Below the pieces are notes generated by a model that made no database searches, was not told the DNA's origin, and was given only the letters and a program-made list of their open reading frames with translations. The position numbers and the translations under genes were made by a program. A stretch of DNA of 64,000 bases, taken from contig NZ_JBITDV010000001.1 of NCBI RefSeq assembly GCF_044454545.1, forward strand, positions 434,001 through 498,000, given 5' to 3'. Below, in pieces: positions 44,821 through 52,471 of this stretch. Position 1 is the first letter of the stretch, and each line of letters begins with the position of its first letter. Source of the DNA: Cryptosporangium sp044454545. Its GTDB lineage: Bacteria > Actinomycetota > Actinomycetes > Mycobacteriales > Cryptosporangiaceae.

Positions 44821-45648
44821 TTACGCGCGCGCCGCGTTCGCGGCTACCGCCCCCACGATTCGCGGCCACACCCCCGGGGGCAAATCGTGCCCCATCCCCT
44901 CGATCAGCTCCAGCCGCGCCCCCGGTATCGCCGCCGCCGTCGCCCGCCCGCCGGACACGGCACACATCCGGTCGGCCGTTCCGTGCACGACGACCGTGGG
45001 CACCGACACGCGCCGCAGCGCCTCGGTCCGGTCCCCGGCCGCCCGCACGGCCCGATGCTGACGGCGGCGCCCACCCCGAGCGTCCCCGTCTCGTTCGTAG
45101 GCGAGCCGGTTCGCCCCCCGTAGCTCCTCGACGTCGTGCGGGAACCCGGTCGAGCCGACCGACCGGAAGACCCGCACCCGCCGCTCGACCGCTTCCTCCA
45201 CCGTGCGCGGCCGCCGGGAGAGCGCGTGCCGGAGCACCCGCCAGGACGTCCCGCCCACCCCGCGGCGCCCGGTCGTCGACATCAGCGACGCCAGCGACCG
45301 CACCCGCTCCGGGTGCTCCACCGCGAGCACCTGCGCGATCATGCCGCCCATCGACGCCCCGACGACGTGCGCCGAGCCGATCCCGAGCACGTCCAGCAAT
45401 CCGGCGGTGTCACCGGCCAGGTCCGACAGCGTGTAGCGGGCACCGGGCAGATGCGTCGACCGGCCGGCGTCCCGGTTGTCGAACCGGATGACCCGGTAGC
45501 CGGCGTCGGCGAGCGACCGGCACAGTCCGTCCGGCCAGTGCACCAGCTGGAAACCCAGCCCCATCACGAGCACCATCGGCTCGGCCGCCGGATCACCCAG
45601 CGCCGACCAGCAGATCCGCAGATCACCGACGGACGCGAGCTCTTCCAT
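44821..45648 (-). CDS. Alpha/beta-hydrolase
   Basis: 275 aa. Oxyanion region VMGLGFQLVHWPDG, FDNRDAGRS, nucleophile elbow GASMGGMIAQ (Ser near 100), acid in VVHGTADRM and His in EGMGHDLPP. It resembles the actinomycete aclacinomycin-methylesterase-like (RdmC) group. TACGGT ends 8 nt before the ATG (leaderless type). Substrate unknown; no biosynthetic cluster is adjacent. Residues near 190-210 are Arg-rich but the frame is continuous. Confidence 0.88.
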   Translation of the reverse strand: MEELASVGDLRICWSALGDPAAEPMVLVMGLGFQLVHWPDGLCRSLADAGYRVIRFDNRDAGRSTHLPGARYTLSDLAGDTAGLLDVLGIGSAHVVGASMGGMIAQVLAVEHPERVRSLASLMSTTGRRGVGGTSWRVLRHALSRRPRTVEEAVERRVRVFRSVGSTGFPHDVEELRGANRLAYERDGDARGGRRRQHRAVRAAGDRTEALRRVSVPTVVVHGTADRMCAVSGGRATAAAIPGARLELIEGMGHDLPPGVWPRIVGAVAANAARA

Positions 45649-45710
45649 GCTGCGAGACCGTACTGGTCACCGCGTCCGCGCGACAGCGAGTATCCCGGCC
45701 GGGTCCCGCT

Positions 45711-46151
45711 TTACGTGGGCTTGATCGGCGTGTTCTGCGCGGCGGCCAGCCACCACCCGCCGTCGCGCTCCACCAGCACGTACAGCGCCATCTCCGAGAA
45801 CCCGCCCTCGAGGAGCGCCCGCCGCCGGATCTGCGTGACGATCACGCCGGGCGCGATCGCCTGCACCGCCACGACCTCGAAGACCGAGGCCGGCGCGCCC
45901 TGCGCCGGTGCCTCCGGATCCGGCGCGTGTTTCACCGCGTCCATCAAGCGGTGGTGGACGCTGTTCAGCGGGGCGTATCCGGCCAGCACGAGGCCGTAGG
46001 GGCTGCCCCACAGCACGTCGTCGGCGAACCAGCGGTCGTACTCGTCGGCGTCCGTCGTGTCGCCGCCCCGTTGGAGCGTGGCGGCGAACTCGTGGGCCAC
46101 GGCCGAAGCGGTGGCCTCGGCGGAGGGGTCGGCAAGAGTGGGTCGCGTCAT
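45711..46151 (-). CDS. SnoaL/SgcJ-type NTF2-fold protein
   Basis: 146 aa. NTF2-like cone fold expected: an N-terminal helix, DEYDRWFADDVLWGSPYG, then beta strands ending GGWWLAAAQNT, as in SgcJ/EcaC-family proteins. These small proteins act as cyclases, isomerases or ligand carriers, and no catalytic residues can be assigned here. TAGCGT ends 7 nt before the ATG. Stands between two unrelated genes on the same strand. Confidence 0.78.
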   Translation of the reverse strand: MTRPTLADPSAEATASAVAHEFAATLQRGGDTTDADEYDRWFADDVLWGSPYGLVLAGYAPLNSVHHRLMDAVKHAPDPEAPAQGAPASVFEVVAVQAIAPGVIVTQIRRRALLEGGFSEMALYVLVERDGGWWLAAAQNTPIKPT

Positions 46152-46185
46152 GCCGCAGACGCTAGGACCTCAACCCGGCTTGAGA

Positions 46186-47019
46186 TCAAGGCTTGCGGGC
46201 CACCGCACCCAGCAGCGAGCACTCGCCCTCGGTGAGGTCCTTGTAGACGTCGGTCTCCTCCGGCCGCCACCGGTTCACGACCTGCAGGCCCGGCTCGACC
46301 TTCTCCAGCCCGGTGAAGAACCGCTCGATCTCCGCCCGGGGCCGCGGCCGCAGGACGCTGCCGCGGCGCGCGAAGTCCTTCTCGATCTCGTGCCACTCCG
46401 GCCGGAACTCGTCGGTGATCTGCGACAGCGCCAGGTACGACCCGGACGGCAACTGGTCGATGACCTTCGCGACGACCGCGTGCGGATCCTCGTCGTCCTT
46501 GAGGTGGTGGGTCACCGCGATCAGCAGAAGCCCGACCGGCTTCGAGAAGTCGAGGATCTCGGCGGCCTGGGTGAGGATCGTCTCCGGCTCGCGCAGGTCG
46601 GCCTCGATGTAGGTCGTCGGGCCGGTGCCGGGCTCGCTCGTGAGCAGCGCGCGGGCGTGCGCGGCCACGATCGGGTCGTTGTCGGTGTAGACGATCCGGC
46701 TCCCGGGCGCGATCGCGTGCGCGGTCTCGTGCACGTTCGGGCTGGTCGGTAACCCGGTACCGATGTCGACGAACTGCCGGATCCCGGCGTCGCGAGTGAG
46801 GAACGTGACCGCCCGGCGGAGGAACTCGCGGTTGGACCGCGCGGTCGTCCGCGTCCCCTCGTTCACCTTCAGCGCCGCCTCGGCGAACTCCCGATCGGAG
46901 GCGAAGTTGGTGTTGCCGCCCAGCAGGTAGTCGTACACCCGCGCGGGGTGGGGACGTTCCGGGTGCAACTCCACCGGCGGACGGTCGGGTAGGTCGGTCA
47001 TCCACTCATTGCTGGCCAC
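46186..47019 (-). CDS. S-adenosyl methyltransferase, DUF574/Methyltransf_19 type
   Basis: 277 aa from the GTG at 47019; TAGGAT ends 6 nt upstream. Signature PARVYDYLLGGNTNFASDREFA, SAM site FVDIGTGLPT, IVYTDNDPIV, and RPRAEIERFFTGLEKVEPG. Paralogue of the gene at 25736-26539; they share the family's motifs but differ strongly in sequence. Acceptor unknown. An in-frame ATG at 47001 is an alternative start. Confidence 0.9.
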   Translation of the reverse strand: MASNEWMTDLPDRPPVELHPERPHPARVYDYLLGGNTNFASDREFAEAALKVNEGTRTTARSNREFLRRAVTFLTRDAGIRQFVDIGTGLPTSPNVHETAHAIAPGSRIVYTDNDPIVAAHARALLTSEPGTGPTTYIEADLREPETILTQAAEILDFSKPVGLLLIAVTHHLKDDEDPHAVVAKVIDQLPSGSYLALSQITDEFRPEWHEIEKDFARRGSVLRPRPRAEIERFFTGLEKVEPGLQVVNRWRPEETDVYKDLTEGECSLLGAVARKP

Positions 47020-47028
47020 TGTGGAATC

Positions 47029-47451
47029 CTAAGGGTGTCTGGTTTCGATCGGGAAGGCGCGTCGCCGGGTCGGCCGCGCGGCCTCGGCCCGGACGATTCG
47101 CTGGAAACTGGAACACTCGGTGTGACTCGGCGCCGGGCACGCGGCGGCGTGGCGCAGCGAGTCGCTCAGCGCGGTGAGCTCGGCGACCGTCCGGTCGAGT
47201 TCGTCGGCGCGCGCGGTGAGCATCTCGCGGTCGAGGCTTCCGGATCCGCCCGGCAGCAAGCGGACGATCTGGTCGAGCGTGAAGCCGGCCGCGCGGACCA
47301 GGCCGATCAGCGCGAGCCGCGCCGGCACCGACTCGTCGTACTGGCGGCGCAGGCCGTGCCGCCCGGTCGACGCGATCAGGCCCTTTTCCTCGTAGTACCG
47401 CAGCGTCGAGGGCGGCAGCCCGGCCCGACGGGCCACGTCCGCGATGTCCAC
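47029..47451 (-). CDS. MerR-family transcriptional regulator
   Basis: 140 aa, GTG start with AGGAGG upstream. N-terminal HTH with the MerR signature (VARRAGLPPSTLRYYEEKGLI), wing (GRHGLRRQYDES) and a coiled-coil dimer helix (about 75-105). The C-terminal part has two cysteines (ACPAPSHTEC) that could bind a metal or sense oxidation. It is divergent from a methyltransferase gene whose promoter has the 19-bp spacer and inverted repeat typical of MerR activation, so that gene is the likely target. Confidence 0.92.
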   Translation of the reverse strand: MDIADVARRAGLPPSTLRYYEEKGLIASTGRHGLRRQYDESVPARLALIGLVRAAGFTLDQIVRLLPGGSGSLDREMLTARADELDRTVAELTALSDSLRHAAACPAPSHTECSSFQRIVRAEAARPTRRRAFPIETRHP

Positions 47452-47460
47452 GCCGCCTCC

Positions 47461-47491
47461 TTGACTTCAAGCCGTCTTGAAGTGGAACGGT
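47461..47491 (+). promoter_or_regulatory. MerR-type promoter/operator of the methyltransferase gene
   Basis: ACTTCAAG-CCGT-CTTGAAGT (47464-47483) is a perfect 8+4+8 palindrome placed between a -35 TTGACT (47461-47466) and a -10-like AACGGT (47486-47491). The spacer is 19 bp, the overlong distance that MerR proteins correct by DNA untwisting. Confidence 0.75.
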
Positions 47492-47531
47492 GTCACCGGA
47501 GACCGGGGACCGCAAACCGACAGGAGTCCTG

Positions 47532-48347
47532 ATGCCCGTCGAGGAAAGCCAGACCGCCCGCTGGAACGGCCGGGCCGGAACGGCCTGGGTGGCGAGCCGC
47601 GCGCTCACCGACGACCTTCTCCGGCCGATGGAGAACGCGCTGGTGGACGCCGTGACGGCGGCCGGAGCGCGGGACGTGCTCGACGTCGGCTGCGGCACCG
47701 GGGGCACGACCGTCGCGCTCGCCCGGCACGCCCGCTGCGTCGGGCTCGACCTGTCCGAGCAGATGGTGGCCGCCGCACGCGAGCGGGCCGCGGAGGACGG
47801 CTCCACGGCGACGTTCCTCTGCGCCGACGCCCAGACGCACCCGTTCACGCCGGGAGAGTTCGACGCGATCGTGTCCCGGTTCGGCGTGATGTTCTTCCCC
47901 GAGCCCCCCGTCGCGTTCGCCAACCTGCACCGGGCCGCCCGGCCGGGTGCGGCGCTGCGGTGCGTCGTCTGGCGCGGCGGGGAGGAGAACCCGTTCATGC
48001 TGGTGCCCGAACAGGCCGCCGCGCCGGTGGTTCCCGGCCTTGCGACGAGTCCGCCGGGCAGCGCGGGCCGGTTCAGCTTCGCCGGCCCGGCGGTCGTCCA
48101 CCGGGCTCTGGACGCGAGCTGGCACGACGTCGACCTGGTGCCGCTCGACCTGGAGTGCCGGATGCCGGAGTCGGCGCTGGTCGGCTACTTCACGAACTTC
48201 GGCGCGCTGGCCCAGGTCTGGACCGACCTCGACGAGCACACCCGCGCCACCGCGGTGAGCACGGTCCGGGCCGCGTTCGACCCGTTCGTCCACGGCGACG
48301 AGGTCCGCTACACCGCCGCCTGCTGGATGATCACCGCGCGGGCCTAG
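47532..48347 (+). CDS. Class I SAM-dependent methyltransferase
   Basis: 271 aa from the ATG at 47532, with AGGAG 5 nt upstream (a longer frame starts in the promoter). Rossmann-fold methyltransferase: motif I VLDVGCGTGGTT, acidic D of VGLDLSEQM, motif FLCADAQTHPF and VSRFGVMFF. It resembles UbiE/Methyltransf_11-type enzymes and carries WHDVDLVPLDLECRMPE late in the sequence. Substrate unknown. Control by the divergent MerR protein is predicted. The TAG stop is inside a 9-bp tandem repeat. Confidence 0.9.
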   Translation: MPVEESQTARWNGRAGTAWVASRALTDDLLRPMENALVDAVTAAGARDVLDVGCGTGGTTVALARHARCVGLDLSEQMVAAARERAAEDGSTATFLCADAQTHPFTPGEFDAIVSRFGVMFFPEPPVAFANLHRAARPGAALRCVVWRGGEENPFMLVPEQAAAPVVPGLATSPPGSAGRFSFAGPAVVHRALDASWHDVDLVPLDLECRMPESALVGYFTNFGALAQVWTDLDEHTRATAVSTVRAAFDPFVHGDEVRYTAACWMITARA

Positions 48348-48393
48348 TGGGCCTAGTGGGCCTAGTGGGCCTAGTGGGCCCAGTGGGCCCAGT
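48340..48393. repeat. 9-bp tandem repeat (six copies) spanning the methyltransferase stop
   Basis: GGGCCTAGT is repeated four times, then GGGCCCAGT twice, then degenerates before the stop of the convergent TetR gene at 48405. The first copy contains the TAG stop. If the stop were bypassed, the frame would continue through further in-frame TAGs, so the array gives backup stops. Confidence 0.85.
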
Positions 48394-48404
48394 GGGCCGT
48401 CGGC

Positions 48405-49133
48405 CTAGCTAGTGCCGCCGCCGGGCTCGAGCGACACGATCCGGTCGAGCCACAGGTCGAGCAGGCCCGCCTCGGCCGGTGCCAGCGCGTCGGTGCCGGT
48501 GACCTGCAGCTGCGACCGGAGCCGGCGCGCCGCCGCGCGGGCCGGGGGCTCGCCGTCGGCGATCGGCACCGGCGCGGTGAGCACCGCGCTGAAGACCGCG
48601 TCGCGCATCCGCACCGACAGGGCCGGATCGTCGAACAGGTCGGGCTGGGCGATGCGGTTCAGCGCCACCCCGACGTTCGCCGACAGGATCAGCTGCGCGG
48701 CCACCGCCGGTTCGGTGCGCAGCGCGCCGACCGCCGCGCAGCGCACGAGCTGGGCCTCGAGCAGCCCGAAGATGCGCTGCCTGGCCACCGAGTGCGCGCG
48801 CGGCCGCGGGGCGAACATCAGCTGGTAGAGCGCCGGGTTGGCGCGCGCGAACTCCATGTGCTGGTCCCACCCGGCCCGCAGGTCGGCGATCGGATCCCCG
48901 CTCGCCGGTTGCGCGGCCTTCAGCGCCGCGTACCGCTCGAAGCCCGCGTCGGCGACCGCGTCGAGCAGGCCGCGCTTGTCGCCGAACAGGCGGTAGAGCA
49001 CCGGCTGGCTGACGCCCACGGCCTCGCACACGGCCCGGGTGGCGACGTCCTGGTCGTCGGACGAGACCAACTGCTGCTCCGCCGCCGCGATCATCGTCGC
49101 GCGCAGGGCCGTCTCCACTGTCTCGGTGCTCAC
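48405..49133 (-). CDS. TetR-family transcriptional regulator
   Basis: 242 aa from the GTG at 49133; TATCAT ends 7 nt upstream with no Shine-Dalgarno, which decides the start. N-terminal HTH (about 25-60: VATRAVCEAVGVSQPVLYRLFGDKRGLLDAV) and an all-helical ligand domain. Divergent from an SDR-tautomerase operon across 105 bp containing an 8+5+8 palindrome, so it is the expected repressor of that operon. Ligand unknown. Confidence 0.9.
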   Translation of the reverse strand: MSTETVETALRATMIAAAEQQLVSSDDQDVATRAVCEAVGVSQPVLYRLFGDKRGLLDAVADAGFERYAALKAAQPASGDPIADLRAGWDQHMEFARANPALYQLMFAPRPRAHSVARQRIFGLLEAQLVRCAAVGALRTEPAVAAQLILSANVGVALNRIAQPDLFDDPALSVRMRDAVFSAVLTAPVPIADGEPPARAAARRLRSQLQVTGTDALAPAEAGLLDLWLDRIVSLEPGGGTS

Positions 49134-49197
49134 GAAATCAATGATACGCAGAATCCTTGTCATTGCTACGGATCCTGCTAGAGTCGTTCCGTAACAG

Positions 49198-49218
49198 CGA
49201 TACGGGCACTCCGTATCG
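49198..49218. promoter_or_regulatory. TetR-type palindrome upstream of the SDR gene
   Basis: CGATACGG-N5-CCGTATCG (8-bp arms) ends 20 bp before the SDR ATG, overlapping the expected transcription start. Related half-sites TACGGA (49167-49172) and TCCGTA (49188-49193) and a CAATGA-N15-TCATTG pair (49139-49165) occupy the rest of the divergent region. Confidence 0.6.
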
Positions 49219-49238
49219 ACGATTTGGAGGAGCGAGAC

Positions 49239-49964
49239 ATGAGCGTCGCCATCGTCACCGGAGGTTCGCGTGGCATCGGCCGGTCGGTCGCCACGACCCT
49301 CGCGTCGCAGGGCGCCGCGGTCGTCGTCAGCTATGCCGGGCGCACCGACGCCGCGAACGAGGTCGTCGAAGAGATCACCGCGTCCGGCGGGCGCGCGGTC
49401 GCGGTACAGGGCGACATCGCCGACGAGACCGCGGTCGCCGCGCTGTTCGACACGGCCGAGAAAGAGTTCGGCGGCGTCGACGTCGTCGTCAACGCGGCCG
49501 GCCGGATGGCCCTCTCCACGGTCGTCGATCTCGATCTCGACGATCTGGACGCGATGCACCGCACGAACATCCGGGGCGCGTTCGTCGTGGCCAGGGAAGC
49601 CGCGCGCCGGCTGCGAGACGGCGGATCGATCGTCCTGTTCTCCACCTCGGTCGTCGGCCTGCAGTTCCCGACCTACGCCGGCTACACCGCCAGCAAGGGT
49701 GCGATCGAGTCGATGACGCTGATCCTCGCGCGCGAGTTGCGCGGGCGGAACATCACGGTGAACACGGTCGCTCCCGGCCCGACCGCGACCGACCTGTTCC
49801 TCGACGGCAAGGACGAGGCGACGATCGAGCACCTCGCGAAGCAGCCGCCGCTGGAGCGCCTCGGTCAGCCGCGCGACATCGCGAACGTCGTCGCGTTCCT
49901 GGCCGGCGAGGCGGGCCACTGGGTCAACGGCCAGGTAGTCCGCGCCAACGGCGGAATCATCTAG
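49239..49964 (+). CDS. Short-chain dehydrogenase/reductase
   Basis: 241 aa from the ATG at 49239, with GGAGG 8 nt upstream. Classical SDR: cofactor motif TGGSRGIG, NAAG, catalytic Ser in VLFSTS, and YTASK (Tyr/Lys). The C-terminus GHWVNGQVVRANGGII is FabG-like. It reduces a ketone or oxidises an alcohol with NAD(P)(H). A tautomerase follows 37 bp downstream and a TetR gene is divergent, suggesting a small detoxifying or catabolic module. Confidence 0.93.
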   Translation: MSVAIVTGGSRGIGRSVATTLASQGAAVVVSYAGRTDAANEVVEEITASGGRAVAVQGDIADETAVAALFDTAEKEFGGVDVVVNAAGRMALSTVVDLDLDDLDAMHRTNIRGAFVVAREAARRLRDGGSIVLFSTSVVGLQFPTYAGYTASKGAIESMTLILARELRGRNITVNTVAPGPTATDLFLDGKDEATIEHLAKQPPLERLGQPRDIANVVAFLAGEAGHWVNGQVVRANGGII

Positions 49965-50001
49965 TCCGCCCCCGCGGCGGACTCATCCCGGAGGAGAGAC
50001 C

Positions 50002-50208
50002 ATGCCTTTCGCGAACCTGAAGGTCCCGGCCGACACGCTGACGCCGGAGTCCAAGAAGAAACTGATCGACGCCGTCACCGACGCCTACGCAGACGTGTAC
50101 GGCGAACGCGCCCGGGCGAACACCCTCGTGCTGATCGACGAGGTGCCCGAGGGAGGCTGGGGCCTCGGCGGCACGGTCCTCACCGCCGAGATGCTCGGCC
50201 GCAGCTGA
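50002..50208 (+). CDS. 4-oxalocrotonate tautomerase-family protein
   Basis: 68 aa with GGAGGAGAG before the ATG. Met1 is followed by Pro2, the catalytic N-terminal proline after Met removal (PFANLKVP). Length and the late GWGLGGTVL segment fit the small tautomerase superfamily, which works as a hexamer or trimer of dimers. Arg residues near 35-38 could bind a carboxylate. Probably co-transcribed with the upstream SDR. Substrate unknown. Confidence 0.85.
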   Translation: MPFANLKVPADTLTPESKKKLIDAVTDAYADVYGERARANTLVLIDEVPEGGWGLGGTVLTAEMLGRS

Positions 50209-50245
50209 GCGACGAGGGCCGACCGTCCGCGGGCGCGCGTCAGCG

Positions 50246-50261
50246 CTAGCCGAGCGGCTAG
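50246..50261. promoter_or_regulatory. TetR-type operator shared with the MMPL exporter
   Basis: CTAGCCG-AG-CGGCTAG has arms identical to the site at 21054-21069 upstream of the MMPL exporter gene. It lies 8 bp before the -35 of the downstream TetR gene, so the TetR protein encoded there is the natural candidate to bind both. Confidence 0.75.
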
Positions 50262-50269
50262 GGCGGGCG

Positions 50270-50299
50270 TTGACGATCGGTCGCGGGTCCTCCTACCAT
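50270..50299 (+). promoter_or_regulatory. Promoter of the TetR gene
   Basis: TTGACG (50270-50275) and TACCAT (50294-50299) are 18 bp apart, 22 bp before the GTG start. GGAGG (50312-50316) serves as the ribosome site. Confidence 0.6.
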
Positions 50300-50321
50300 T
50301 GCGCACGAGCTGGGAGGACTC

Positions 50322-50906
50322 GTGACAAGCACCGTGACCCGCGACGGACGGCAACGGGTCATCGACGCCGCCCTCGCCCAGTTCGCGAAGTTCGGCGTCG
50401 AGGGCACCTCCCTGCAGCGGATCGCCGACGCGATGGGCGTCACCAAGGCTGCGGTGTACTACCACTTCAAGACCAAGGACGAGATCGTCCTGGCCGTGGT
50501 GCTGCCCGCCGTCGAGCAGCTCGTCACGACGCTCGGCGAGGCCGAGACCCGGCGCGGCCGGGCCGCACGGGCGCGCGCGTTCCTGGAGGCGTTCGTCGAC
50601 ATGGTGATCGGCCATCGCGACCTGCTGACCCTCCTGTACGACGACGTCGCCGTGCTGCGCGTCGTGCGAGATCACCAGCCCGACTTCGACCGGATCTCCG
50701 ATCGCATCACCGCGGTGCTGGTAGGGCCGGACGCCGGGCCGGCCGAGGAGGTGTCGGCCGCGGTGGCGCTCACCGGCATCGTGGCCGCGGCTGCCAGTCC
50801 TCAGTTCGCGGCGCTGACCGACGAGGAACTCGGCGCCCACCTGCTCGACGCCGGCCTCCGCCAGATCGCCCCCCGCCGACGCCGCGCCGACCAGGGTTCC
50901 GACTAG
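50322..50906 (+). CDS. TetR-family regulator, predicted repressor of the MMPL exporter
   Basis: 194 aa, GTG start with GGAGG at 50312. HTH at about 12-58 (RVIDAALAQFAKFGVEGTSLQRIADAMGVTKAAVYYHFKTKDEIV), a good match to the TetR consensus, then a helical ligand domain. The palindrome CTAGCCG-N2-CGGCTAG lies in front of its promoter and again in front of the MMPL gene at 20958, so it is predicted to repress itself and that exporter until it binds an exported compound. No target gene is adjacent, which fits a remote target. Confidence 0.9.
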   Translation: MTSTVTRDGRQRVIDAALAQFAKFGVEGTSLQRIADAMGVTKAAVYYHFKTKDEIVLAVVLPAVEQLVTTLGEAETRRGRAARARAFLEAFVDMVIGHRDLLTLLYDDVAVLRVVRDHQPDFDRISDRITAVLVGPDAGPAEEVSAAVALTGIVAAAASPQFAALTDEELGAHLLDAGLRQIAPRRRRADQGSD

Positions 50907-51231
50907 CGCCGACCCGTCCCCGGGCCCCGCCAGGGACAGGACGGCCCAGGCAGGACGGCCCCAGGAGGGGCGGGCCCAAACAGAGCGGCCGCAGGCAGAG
51001 CGGCCGCAGGCAGGACGGCCCAGGCAGGACGGCCCCAGGAGGGGCCCTCGCCACAGCACGATTCTCGTCCCAGCGCGGCCCCGCCCCAGCCGGGGAACCG
51101 CCCCAGCCGGGGAACCGCTCGGGCGACCCGCTCACCGGGGTGCCGCGGTGCGTCGGCCGCCGAGACGCCGGTCGCGGCCCCGGCCCCGGCCCCCGCCGCC
51201 GCGGGTCCGCGGCAGGTCGCACCGTCGCGGG
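50907..51231. repeat. 325-bp intergenic region of repeats between convergent genes
   Basis: No gene seen. A 34-bp sequence starting CAGGACGGCCCAGGCAGG occurs exactly twice (50937-50970 and 51011-51044); a 15-bp unit with GCGGCCGCAGGCAG is doubled between them; and CCCCAGCCGGGGAACCG is doubled at 51084-51117, each copy able to form a small hairpin. The region lies between the stops of the TetR gene and the DUF1772 gene and may serve as a two-way terminator. Confidence 0.7.
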
Positions 51232-51672
51232 CTACGTCCGGGCGGCCAGGGCCGCGACGAAGCACACGAACGCGACGACCGCGGCGGCGGAGCGGGCCAC
51301 GTCGAGGCGCTCCCAGCGCAGCACGGTCTCGCGCCAGTTCGCGGGCGGGGCGTCGTCGCGCCAGTCGATGACCTGCATGTTGATCGGCACCGTGCCGAGG
51401 AACGAGATCAGCACGAACGCGGCCAGCGCCGCCGCACCACCCCACCGGAAGCCGCTGCCGGCACCACCCACGGTGACCAGCACCACCACCGCGAGCGCCA
51501 CGGCCGGGAGCATCAGACCGGGCACCACCACCCGCAGTCTCCGGACCAGTGCGACCCGGGCCCGGATGTGCGACCGGTCGTCCAGACTCCGCAACGCCGG
51601 CTGCACGCCGTACCGAACGATGAATTCTTCGCCGGCGAGAAGGCCCAAAAGAACAAGACCGAGGATCTGCAT
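51232..51672 (-). CDS. DUF1772 (anthrone-oxygenase-like) membrane protein
   Basis: 146 aa with four predicted helices (about 3-20, 48-68, 75-95, 122-142). LAGEEFIVRYGVQPAL near the start and FLGTVPINMQVIDWRDDAPPANW are family features; the latter holds conserved charged residues thought to be important in anthrone-oxygenase-like proteins. TACCGT ends 7 nt before the ATG. A TetR gene is divergent across 47 bp and is the likely regulator. Actual activity unknown. Confidence 0.85.
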   Translation of the reverse strand: MQILGLVLLGLLAGEEFIVRYGVQPALRSLDDRSHIRARVALVRRLRVVVPGLMLPAVALAVVVLVTVGGAGSGFRWGGAAALAAFVLISFLGTVPINMQVIDWRDDAPPANWRETVLRWERLDVARSAAAVVAFVCFVAALAART

Positions 51673-51694
51673 GAAACTTACGGTAGCAAGAAAA

Positions 51695-51709
51695 CTTCAG
51701 TCACTGTAG
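51695..51709. promoter_or_regulatory. Imperfect palindrome between DUF1772 and TetR genes
   Basis: CT-T-CAGT-C-ACTG-T-AG is a near-symmetric 15-mer centred in the 47-bp divergent gap. It overlaps the -10 (TAGGTT, 51707-51712) of the TetR gene and lies upstream of the DUF1772 -10 (51680-51685, minus strand). A TetR operator is expected here. Confidence 0.45.
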
Positions 51710-51719
51710 GTTTACCTCC

Positions 51720-52406
51720 GTGGAAACCGTCGACTGGCAGCCCGGCCTGCGGGAGCGGAAGAAGCGGGCGATGCGAGCGCGGCTGACGTCGACCGCGACG
51801 CGGATGTTTCTCGAACGCGGCTTCGACGCGGTCCGCGTGGCCGAGATCGCCGACGCGTGCGAGGTCTCCGAGAAGACCGTGTTCAACTACTTCCCCACCA
51901 AGGAAGCCCTGCTTCTCGACCGGTTCGACGACACGCTCACGTCGCTGCGGGCCGCGCTGTCGACTCCGGACGCCACGGTGCTGGACGCCGCCCTCACGGT
52001 GCTGACCGCGGAACTAGCCGCGCTCGACGGCTGGCTCCGCAGCCAGGACGACGTGGCGCACGCGGTCGAGCAGACCCGCCGGTTCCGCGAACTGTCGGTC
52101 AGCACGCCGGGCCTGCGCGCGTACCGGCACGACATGACCGAGCGTCTCATCGCCACGGTCGCCGCGTTCCTGGCCGCCCGCCGGGGCGCCGGCGCCGACT
52201 CCCCCGAACCGACGATCGCCGCGATCGCGGTCGTCGGCCTCTGGCGGGTGCAGGCCGACAGCCTCACCCGTCAGTTCGCCACCGGAAGCCCCGCCTCGGG
52301 TCTGCGTACCGCCGTGGCCGCGGACGTCGACCGCGCCGCCGCGCTGCTCGCCCCGATGCTCGAGGCGGCCCGCCCGGCCCCGGATTCCGGGCCCGCCGCC
52401 GAGTGA
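51720..52406 (+). CDS. TetR-family transcriptional regulator
   Basis: 228 aa. TAGGTT (51707-51712) ends 7 nt before the GTG, so the mRNA is probably leaderless. HTH at about 20-65 (TSTATRMFLERGFDAVRVAEIADACEVSEKTVFNYFPTKEAL), a classic TetR form of the MftR/AcrR-like group with VSEKTVFNYF. Divergent from the DUF1772 gene, its probable target. A Pro/Ala-rich tail ends the protein. Its stop lies in a small CGCCGCC/GGCGGCG inverted repeat. Confidence 0.92.
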   Translation: METVDWQPGLRERKKRAMRARLTSTATRMFLERGFDAVRVAEIADACEVSEKTVFNYFPTKEALLLDRFDDTLTSLRAALSTPDATVLDAALTVLTAELAALDGWLRSQDDVAHAVEQTRRFRELSVSTPGLRAYRHDMTERLIATVAAFLAARRGAGADSPEPTIAAIAVVGLWRVQADSLTRQFATGSPASGLRTAVAADVDRAAALLAPMLEAARPAPDSGPAAE

Positions 52407-52471
52407 TTTTCCCGGCGGCGATCGGCCTGGTAGCGTTCCGTGCGCTGCGACCGATCGAGGAGGTGAGTCCC

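Noticed and set aside
47490..47531. Earlier start for the MerR-controlled methyltransferase
   Set aside because: It begins inside the promoter -10, whereas the ATG at 47532 has AGGAG at the right distance.
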